This document shows positions 7,374 through 13,799 of a DNA stretch of 35,428 nucleotides, piece after piece. A program made the position numbers and the translations under genes. Below the pieces are notes generated by a model. The model ran no database searches, was not told the origin of the DNA, and saw only the letters and a list, made by a program, of their open reading frames with translations. The DNA comes from CALKCV01 sp964619285 (GTDB lineage Bacteria; Cyanobacteriota; Cyanobacteriia; Cyanobacteriales; Microcoleaceae): assembly GCA_964619285.1 (NCBI GenBank), contig CAZUCT010000031.1:1-35428 (forward strand), in the 5' to 3' direction. How positions within the stretch are numbered: the stretch's first letter is position 1; the number at the start of each line of letters is the position of its first letter.

Positions 7374-9707
7374 TTAGTTGTTGAAGGGTTTGCCATCAGC
7401 TAACGTATAAATATCTTCTTCTGGGTCTTTCAGTATATCAAATACTGGATTAGTTGCGGCAGCGTGAAGCCATTCTTCTTCGCCTATTTCCTCTACATCT
7501 TCCCACTCTATTTCGTCTTCTAATTCTTCTGATTCTTCTGAGTAATTGAACATAAATACAAACTTATGTTTGGGTAAAATCAAAGTAGGAAGATAAAGCG
7601 GTTGATTATCCCACTTATCTTCCTTTTTGCCTTTTTCATACATTACAACGAGAGTCGGAATGTCTGGATATTCTTGTTTTGGTTTACTTCTCCATTCACT
7701 GTAGGCAAAATGAGAACGTTGCCAAGGTCTAGGTCGGTTTTTCAAGTCAAGTCCATCACCATCACCTTTTTGACCGCGACGAACGTTGAGCATTCCTTTC
7801 TCAATACCTTTTGATTTCATCGCTTTTAAAACTTCTCGAACTCGTTCATCTTCCCAAGCATATCCTTCACAACTACGGCTGGGCATATACTTAAGAATTT
7901 CGATTAAAAAATCAATGTCCTCCTCATAATATTCTTCATCGTTCGGATATTTTGCCAACAACTCATCTAAAGCTTCTGTATGGGACTTGATTTCTGAAGC
8001 TTTCCAGAGAGGATCCCGTGGAAAAATATCTGAACCAGGAGTAAAAGCGTTAATTTCTGCTGGATTCAAAACGCAAGAACGAGTTGGTTTTATTTTTTTA
8101 CCTACCCACACTGGCTTAATTTTGATATTATTTGGATCGTCTCCAATGGCTTGACGCATTCCCTCATCGGCCTCGTGGATGCTACGAAAATCTTCTAAGA
8201 TATGCTCGGGTAAAAATAGCCGAGTAACATCCTTAAGATTTTGCCGATAACCATACATTCGTGCGTGTTGATGTACGGTATCCATAACTTTTTGCTTGGC
8301 ATCCCGCCCGTAGTAAGTAACCATTAATCCTTCAATTGTTACGCCGCGTCCGAGTCTATTACCACCAATCAAGATATTCATCCCAGGATTATAGTTTGGA
8401 ACTTTATCTGGGTTATTAGCATTAATAATTTTTGGCAAAGCACTCCGCAGCTCGTATTTTAGCTCCTCAATCAAGTCTTCTATTGGTGGAAGGTTGGCTG
8501 TTTTAGTTAATTCTTTATAAGCTTCTTCCAACCACTTCCTTGCCTGATTTTCCTTAGTTGGAGAAGACTTGCCTGTAATTGCTAGATCGAGTTCAATAAC
8601 AAAGTTACCAATAACCCTTTCCAGTATTTGGTGAATGTTCTGCTTGTGGCAAATATGAGCTAGAAAAGAATATATGGCATCCTCATCATTTGCTGATTCC
8701 ATTTTATAAATAGAACCCAAGAAGAAACAGCATAAAGCTAATCTCAGACCGGCAGGAATATCCGTCTTATTACCAGGATTTATTTTTCCTTTTTGTTTTT
8801 TTAAATCCTCAATTTCTTCGGCTTTAACCGTGCTGCAGTAGAGGCTATTTTCTTTAAAAAATAAATCTCCTCCCATGTAGGCGTCGCCAGGTTTTGGAAG
8901 AGCGGCACAGAAAACTGGTTTGCAGGGATTATCGAGATTTTGTAGTAGCAGACTTTGAGGCGTGGCTGTAATTTGTAAATAGATATGATTCGCTACTTCT
9001 TTACGAATTTTGCCAATTTTCTCAAAAGTTGAGCTATCTGAAACTGTATTTTTACCCTTCTTTGCTTGTTTGGCTGCGTTAGTATTTAAACTAGCGTTAT
9101 CTGCTTCGTCGTCAAATATTAAAGTCGGTACTTTACTGGCTTGAGAATATTTTAGAACGTCCAGCAATCTGTCTAAGTGATGTTTTTCTTTCGTAGATAC
9201 TAGAACTACACCAGTGTCTTTAATATAGGGAAGCAGTTTACTTTTAGCAAAATCTTGCGGATCGTCTTGCCATTGCTCCCAATCAAAAACAACTGGTCCT
9301 GCTTTTATGCGATTGTTAAAACGACTGGCAGTTTGTTTGCCAAGCCAGGTATTGTTAGAAGTTAAGACGATAAAACACCGAAAACCGTTTGCTTGAGCGA
9401 TCGCTAAAGTAGCAATAGTAGTAATTGTCTTACCACTTTGAACTCTGCCATAAATTAGTCCCGTAGTTCCCAAGGGAATTTCATCATCTTTAGTCTTACC
9501 TTTATAAGGCCGACTAACAATGCCAGTACCACTAGCACCCACATCGCCGCCACCAAATTTTTCTGAGTAAGTGTCAGCGCAGTTTTGAACTATTTCTACA
9601 GCAGTTTGCTTTAATTCGTCTGCTGTTTTATCCCCCAAGTCTTTTCTGACTCTTGCAATCAGTTTCTCGATGCAGCGGTCTTCGGTTTTAATTGGAATTT
9701 TACTCAT
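7374..9707 (-). CDS. Z1 domain-containing superfamily II helicase-like ATPase
   Basis: A 777-residue protein of the Z1 family (helicase core plus Z1 domain). Numbered from this start, motif I is GRVQSGKT at 87-94, motif II is the DDEAD box at about 199-203, motif III is ITATPQ at 246-251, and the C-terminal arginine motifs are GGNRLGRGVT at 448-457 and HQHARMYGYR at 479-488. After these comes an acidic C-terminal region (EESEELEDEIEWEDVEE). Known Z1 proteins are DNA-translocating ATPases in restriction and phage-defence loci, usually with a methyltransferase, a MORC/Hsp90-like ATPase, a PD-(D/E)XK protein and an AIPR protein, none of which I see here. I chose ATG 9707 because ggag lies 9 bp upstream; a longer GTG start at 9722 is less likely. 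It overlaps the upstream 157-aa gene by 8 bp, so they are coupled. Confidence 0.88.
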   Translation of the reverse strand: MSKIPIKTEDRCIEKLIARVRKDLGDKTADELKQTAVEIVQNCADTYSEKFGGGDVGASGTGIVSRPYKGKTKDDEIPLGTTGLIYGRVQSGKTITTIATLAIAQANGFRCFIVLTSNNTWLGKQTASRFNNRIKAGPVVFDWEQWQDDPQDFAKSKLLPYIKDTGVVLVSTKEKHHLDRLLDVLKYSQASKVPTLIFDDEADNASLNTNAAKQAKKGKNTVSDSSTFEKIGKIRKEVANHIYLQITATPQSLLLQNLDNPCKPVFCAALPKPGDAYMGGDLFFKENSLYCSTVKAEEIEDLKKQKGKINPGNKTDIPAGLRLALCCFFLGSIYKMESANDEDAIYSFLAHICHKQNIHQILERVIGNFVIELDLAITGKSSPTKENQARKWLEEAYKELTKTANLPPIEDLIEELKYELRSALPKIINANNPDKVPNYNPGMNILIGGNRLGRGVTIEGLMVTYYGRDAKQKVMDTVHQHARMYGYRQNLKDVTRLFLPEHILEDFRSIHEADEGMRQAIGDDPNNIKIKPVWVGKKIKPTRSCVLNPAEINAFTPGSDIFPRDPLWKASEIKSHTEALDELLAKYPNDEEYYEEDIDFLIEILKYMPSRSCEGYAWEDERVREVLKAMKSKGIEKGMLNVRRGQKGDGDGLDLKNRPRPWQRSHFAYSEWRSKPKQEYPDIPTLVVMYEKGKKEDKWDNQPLYLPTLILPKHKFVFMFNYSEESEELEDEIEWEDVEEIGEEEWLHAAATNPVFDILKDPEEDIYTLADGKPFNN

Positions 9708-10173
9708 AACTATTATCTCCACTTAACAAAACTAAACGAGGCCAGCCATTTTTGGGGATGGTCCCTGCTATTTGTTTCTTGCCAGGACCGCTTACACGAT
9801 AACTTCCCGCCCCTTTTCTTGACACAGATATATTCTGACTGTTGGCATCTGGAGCTATTATAGTCCAAAGCTGTTCTTCTGTCAAACAACAAATGCCGTC
9901 TTTGTGACAAAGCAGGGCTATAAATACTGAAAATTCGGGATATTCTTGATGGAGATTATCTAGTGCAGAAAAATCGCGTTCGGTTAAGGTAAAAGACCAT
10001 GCAGGCTGTGGCTTTGTAGTTTTTTTAAACAGAATCGCAGACCTAGTTTTATTTGTTTCAACTAGATAAACTGAATCATGTATTTGGGAAACACGAGCTA
10101 TGGTCACTTTCTCCCCAAAATTAACTAATTTTACGAAGGCAGCTCCATAAATAAACTCTTTATCGTTAATCAT
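9700..10173 (-). CDS. Uncharacterised 157-aa protein coupled to the Z1 helicase
   Basis: A small, probably globular alpha/beta protein with no family I can name. Visible features are an N-terminal YGAAFVKLV strand, a central segment SVFIALLCHKDGICCLTEEQ that could form a hydrophobic strand and turn, and a basic, glycine-rich C-terminal part (SVSRKGAGSYRVSGPGKKQ). The CHKDGICCL and SVSRK motifs remind me of short hypothetical proteins seen elsewhere, but this is from memory and uncertain. The last 8 bp overlap the start of the Z1 gene (ATGAGTAA), and the TPR gene ends 24 bp upstream. It is therefore very likely a dedicated partner of the Z1 ATPase. No transmembrane segment or signal peptide. 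Confidence 0.75.
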   Translation of the reverse strand: MINDKEFIYGAAFVKLVNFGEKVTIARVSQIHDSVYLVETNKTRSAILFKKTTKPQPAWSFTLTERDFSALDNLHQEYPEFSVFIALLCHKDGICCLTEEQLWTIIAPDANSQNISVSRKGAGSYRVSGPGKKQIAGTIPKNGWPRLVLLSGDNSYE

Positions 10174-10197
10174 TAACCAGCTAAAAACAGTTACAAT

Positions 10198-11337
10198 TTA
10201 CGATGACAACCTCCCCCGCAACAAAAGCGATCGCATCTGAGAATTTTGCCGCAACTTAGCTAAATCTGGATCCGTCTTCGCCACTGGTAAATACTTCTGA
10301 GGATTCAACTTAATTGCCTTAGCAATAAACTCGATCGCTAACTTCTCTCTCCCCATCAACCCATAACAATAACCCTTGTTATAAATCCCATTAACATGAG
10401 TCGGTTTAATCTCTAACGACTTCTCAATACTCCCCAGCGCCTCCTTAAACTTCCCAATTTTCGTAAAAGCATAACCCCGATTATCCCACGCCTCAAAATT
10501 ATTCGGATCGCATTCTATCGACTTATCGTAACTAGCGATCGCCTCCTCAACCCTCCCCAATCTCCTCAACACTAAACCTCGATTGTTCCAAGCATGAGTA
10601 TCCTGGGGATATAATTCTATTATTTGTTCGTAACAAACGAGAGCCCCTTCGTTATCCCCTTGTTGGGAAATGGCAATGCCCCGATTTGACAAAGCCCCTA
10701 AATGTTTCGGGTCAATTTCTAAAGCTTTTTCATAATTAATTAAAGCTTCTTCATATTGTTGTAAAGCCAGAAAAACGCAACCTTTATTAAACCAAACTTC
10801 CGGGTCGTTTGGTTCAATTTCCAGAGCTTTATCGTAACTGGAAATAGCAGCCTTAGTCCGCCCAACACTTGCCAGCGCCTTGCCGCGATTTCCCCAAGCT
10901 TTATAATAATTGGGATTTATTTCCAAACATTTATCGTAACAGCCGATCGCCTCTGGATTTCTCCCCAAAGCTGCCACGGCATTACCCCTACTTCCCCATG
11001 CTTCATAATTATTGGGATTAATTTCTAGCACCCTTTTAAAACTAGCGATCGCCTTATCGTGGAACCCCCACTCGTTTAAAGCAATACCTCGATTTAACCA
11101 AATTTGTTCGTCATCCGGGCGAAATTCTATAGCGCGATCGAAACTATTTAAAGACTCCTCATAGCGCTTTAAACTCCCCAAAGCAATAGCCCGACAAGTC
11201 CAAGCATCGGGATGGTGGGGCGCAGTTTCTAGGAAGCGATCGAATGTTTCTAAAGCCTTTTCATACTCCCGCCTTTCTAAATAACTTATTCCTTCTTTGT
11301 ACAAAGATTCTAATTTTAATTCTCCATTATTTGTCAT
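10198..11337 (-). CDS. TPR-repeat protein upstream of the Z1 unit
   Basis: A 379-residue protein made almost entirely of tetratricopeptide repeats, about nine 34-residue units with the pattern W.N(R/K)G.AL...G....A...YDKALEI.PN. No enzymatic domain, signal peptide or membrane segment is present. The C-terminal end (AKTDPDLAKLRQNSQMRSLL) resembles that of the other TPR protein of the island at 2901 (AKTDADFESFRESDRFQEL), which hints at common descent. Stand-alone TPR proteins of this kind are very common in filamentous cyanobacteria and serve as scaffolds. It lies only 24 bp upstream of the 157-aa gene on the same strand, so it may be the first gene of the Z1 operon or an unrelated upstream gene. 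Confidence 0.85.
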   Translation of the reverse strand: MTNNGELKLESLYKEGISYLERREYEKALETFDRFLETAPHHPDAWTCRAIALGSLKRYEESLNSFDRAIEFRPDDEQIWLNRGIALNEWGFHDKAIASFKRVLEINPNNYEAWGSRGNAVAALGRNPEAIGCYDKCLEINPNYYKAWGNRGKALASVGRTKAAISSYDKALEIEPNDPEVWFNKGCVFLALQQYEEALINYEKALEIDPKHLGALSNRGIAISQQGDNEGALVCYEQIIELYPQDTHAWNNRGLVLRRLGRVEEAIASYDKSIECDPNNFEAWDNRGYAFTKIGKFKEALGSIEKSLEIKPTHVNGIYNKGYCYGLMGREKLAIEFIAKAIKLNPQKYLPVAKTDPDLAKLRQNSQMRSLLLRGRLSS

Positions 11338-11373
11338 TTATTTAACCTCCTTTATTTTCTGCTTTTAACAATA

Positions 11374-11409
11374 AATGGCAAACAAAATCATATTTGCTTG
11401 CCATTTTTT
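11374..11409. terminator. Hairpin terminator between ycf51-like and TPR genes
   Basis: A 13-bp stem (aatggcaaacaaa / tttgcttgccatt, one mismatch) followed by a T-run on the plus strand. On the minus strand, where both flanking genes lie, it follows the stop of the Ycf51-like gene but is trailed by a weaker T-rich stretch (ttattgtt). It separates that gene from the TPR/Z1 unit. Confidence 0.6.
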
Positions 11410-11427
11410 AGAGATATAACCTAATAC

Positions 11428-11946
11428 TTACGACCTAAAATCTTGGAGATGTTGAAAGCGATCGCCAAATATTTTTATCTCCGTATCTTCATCTTCTCGT
11501 TTAGCCAGAGAACGCTTAACCTCCCCTAAATAAATCGGTTCGGAAACACCTTCTTCGGGGTGAATAATAGTCCTGACTTTAATAGTCAATAAATTGTCTC
11601 CCACTCCCAAACGGCCTGGAGAAAATAAATCCCCTGCCGCTTGTTCCATAGTAGCTTCCAACTCCGATTTTGTAATCTCAGGTTCTACAGCAATTACAGT
11701 TCTCTTACCGCCATTGTCATAAACCAAAGAATAGGGAACGGCCCCTGGAACTGCAGTGCGAGTATAAAGCCCCAAACCCAGGGCAAAAATACCCCCCGCT
11801 AGAACTCCCATAAAAGCAGTTATTCCCACCAAGCGGAACTTAATCCCCCAGTTGAAAATAAAAGCCAAAGTAGCGATCGCGCCACAAATTACCATTAAAA
11901 CTGCACCCCATTTCGAGGCTTCCAGCAGTACCGCGTTTGTTACCAT
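11428..11946 (-). CDS. ycf51: Ycf51-like (DUF2518) membrane protein
   Basis: A 172-residue protein with two N-terminal transmembrane segments (about residues 13-31 and 39-60), followed by a soluble domain. Family-like motifs are FNWGIKFRLVGITAFMGVLA, the ALGLGLYTRTAVPGAV turn, LVYDNGGKRTVIAV, and GVSEPIYLGEVKRSLAKRED. These fit my memory of the cyanobacterial and algal-plastid Ycf51 family, whose function is unknown. Probably a thylakoid or plasma membrane protein. The gene is monocistronic, with a hairpin terminator after it. Family membership is from memory; no activity can be assigned. Confidence 0.75.
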   Translation of the reverse strand: MVTNAVLLEASKWGAVLMVICGAIATLAFIFNWGIKFRLVGITAFMGVLAGGIFALGLGLYTRTAVPGAVPYSLVYDNGGKRTVIAVEPEITKSELEATMEQAAGDLFSPGRLGVGDNLLTIKVRTIIHPEEGVSEPIYLGEVKRSLAKREDEDTEIKIFGDRFQHLQDFRS

Positions 11947-12093
11947 TTTTCCTCTTTATTTCTCCGTGTAACTTAACTAACTTTTACCATAAAAGCCAAT
12001 TATTTAAAAATATGACAATGGGGAATTGCTGCATTTAGCGATCGCATCAGTGCAGAACTTAAAGAATAGAAGCGACTTCCCGTTTCCGCTTAA

Positions 12094-13152
12094 CTAACTT
12101 TTTCTCCCCATCAGTAAATACGTTATCATCGGACCTTTACCTTTAACATCTACCACACCACGTTCTTCAAGAATATATTTTTCGTATAAACGCTCGTAAG
12201 TTTCTTTAGTAACTTGAATCGCACCCGGTATTCCGTGAGATTCCATGCGGCTAGCAGTATTTACCGTATCTCCCCACAAATCGTAAGTAAACTTTTTACT
12301 GCCGATCACTCCAGCTTCCACCGCACCAGTATGAATGCCGATGCGAATTTTCAGAGGTTGTCCGTCTTGAGTTGGAATTTGAGCGATTTTCTCCAAGATA
12401 TCCAAAGCCATTTCAGCGATCGCCTCTGCATGGTCCTTCCTGGGAGTTGGCATGCCACCAACTACCATATAAGCATCTCCTATCGTTTTAATTTTCTCCA
12501 AACCGTACTTATCTGCCAAACCATCAAAAGCAGAAAATATATAGTTAAGTAACTCCACCAATTGTGCCGGAGACAAATTAGCCGACAGATTCGTAAAGCC
12601 CACCAAATCTGCAAACATAACAGTTACATCGTTAAAGCTATCGGCAATAGTGCTTTCCCCCCGTTTTAACCTTTCAGCAATTGCCTCCGGCAAAATATTT
12701 AACAACAAGCGTTCCGACTTTTCCTGTTCGTCAGCCAACCTTTTTAAATAAGCTTGTTCTTGGTCTCGCAGACGTTTTTTCTCAAGACAAGCATTAATTC
12801 TAGCTTTTAGCAAAACCGGATTAAAAGGTTTCGATAAATAATCTTCCGCCCCCAATTCGATGCAACGGACAATACTATCGATGTCCTCCACTGCCGAAAC
12901 CATAACTACTGGGATATGACGGAGTTTTTTATCTGCTTTAAGAGTTTCGAGTAACTGATAGCCATTCATTTGGGGCATCATAATATCCAGCAACACCAAA
13001 TCGAACGGCTGCGATCGCATCATTTCCAGAGCTTCAAAGCCATTAGAAGCCCCAACAACTTTATGGCCCTGCCTTTGAACGCGGCGAGCCAACAGATCGC
13101 GGTTTACTTCATTATCATCTACAACCAGCACGTTGCTCTGGTCTATTTTCAT
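12094..13152 (-). CDS. Response regulator-adenylate cyclase (class III)
   Basis: A 352-residue fusion. Residues 5-122 are a CheY-like receiver with acidic pocket D12/D13, phospho-acceptor D56 and K108. Residues 125-165 form a helical linker (SERLLLNILPEAIAERLKRGE) of the kind that precedes cyclase domains. Residues 172-350 are a class III nucleotide cyclase with metal aspartates D182 (FADLVGFT) and D226, and catalytic N298 and R302. The specificity pair is K222 and D291 (TYDLWGDTVN), which points to ATP and therefore cAMP. It overlaps the upstream stand-alone receiver gene by 4 bp (ATGA) and is the last gene of the kinase cluster, so its output is probably controlled by that phosphorelay. Confidence 0.93.
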   Translation of the reverse strand: MKIDQSNVLVVDDNEVNRDLLARRVQRQGHKVVGASNGFEALEMMRSQPFDLVLLDIMMPQMNGYQLLETLKADKKLRHIPVVMVSAVEDIDSIVRCIELGAEDYLSKPFNPVLLKARINACLEKKRLRDQEQAYLKRLADEQEKSERLLLNILPEAIAERLKRGESTIADSFNDVTVMFADLVGFTNLSANLSPAQLVELLNYIFSAFDGLADKYGLEKIKTIGDAYMVVGGMPTPRKDHAEAIAEMALDILEKIAQIPTQDGQPLKIRIGIHTGAVEAGVIGSKKFTYDLWGDTVNTASRMESHGIPGAIQVTKETYERLYEKYILEERGVVDVKGKGPMITYLLMGRKS

Positions 13153-13526
13153 GTTGCAGCCTTTTTGCCGAGAAGCTTTTGGATTTTATCTAATAGTCTG
13201 GGAAACTCTATAGGCTTTGTATCATAATCATCGCAGCCTGCAGCCAAACATTTTTCCCTATCTCCTGCCATAGCATTAGCAGTAATAGCTATAACTGGGA
13301 TTTCTTGGGTTTCTGAATTTGTCTTAATCTGCGTAGTTGCCTGCCAACCATCCAAGACTGGCAAACTCATATCCATCAGAATTAAATCTGGTTCTTTTGA
13401 GATAGACATCTCTACCCCTTCGGCACCATCAACAGCTATGAGTACCTCATATCCTTTGCGTACCAAACGCCTAGAGAGCATATCCCGATTCATTTCATTG
13501 TCTTCTACTAATAGAATCTTTGGCAT
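13149..13526 (-). CDS. Stand-alone CheY-like response regulator
   Basis: A 125-residue receiver domain with no output domain. It has E8/D9 for Mg binding, phospho-acceptor D52 (LILMDMSLP), switch T82 and K104 (DTKPIEF). The sequence style (ITANAMAGDREKCLAAGCDD) is that of receivers fed by hybrid-type kinases. The 4-bp overlap with the downstream receiver-cyclase gene implies co-translation. It probably acts as an intermediate or decoy phosphate acceptor for the MASE1 kinase encoded upstream, from which it is separated by 270 bp. Confidence 0.93.
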   Translation of the reverse strand: MPKILLVEDNEMNRDMLSRRLVRKGYEVLIAVDGAEGVEMSISKEPDLILMDMSLPVLDGWQATTQIKTNSETQEIPVIAITANAMAGDREKCLAAGCDDYDTKPIEFPRLLDKIQKLLGKKAAT

Positions 13527-13757
13527 TGGTTTTCTTTGAGAAATTATCCTGGCATTCTTGCTTATTAATTAAAAAATAGGAATTTACGAATCATTAATTT
13601 TTACCGCTCTTCATTATTATCAATCCGGCTTCAACCTTTCCTAATAATAATCTCTGCTAAATACACGCTTTTTTTGACGATTAATAACTTTCTAATATCG
13701 CTCAAAATTTCAATAATTTTTGGAGAGCTAATCAGTGCCAATAATAAGCAATTCCCC

Positions 13758-13799
13758 TTGACAATTAACCATTGACAATTAACCATTGACAAATAATTA
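13758..13799. repeat. 14-bp tandem repeat (ttgacaattaacca)
   Basis: Three head-to-tail 14-bp units, two identical and the third diverged, touching the 3' end of the histidine kinase gene. They consist of heptamer-like ttgacaa / ttaacca steps, as in cyanobacterial short tandemly repeated sequences. The rest of the 270-bp spacer 13527-13796 shows nothing recognisable. Confidence 0.75.

Noticed and set aside
7374..11337. Classical MORC/Z1 restriction locus or DISARM
   Set aside because: No methyltransferase, no GHKL ATPase, no phospholipase D or PD-(D/E)XK gene in the island 2257-11337; only the helicase and ATPases are present.
12094..13152. Guanylate rather than adenylate cyclase
   Set aside because: The substrate-specifying positions are lysine (KTIGDAY) and aspartate (YDLWGD), the ATP-type pair, not the E/C pair of guanylate cyclases.
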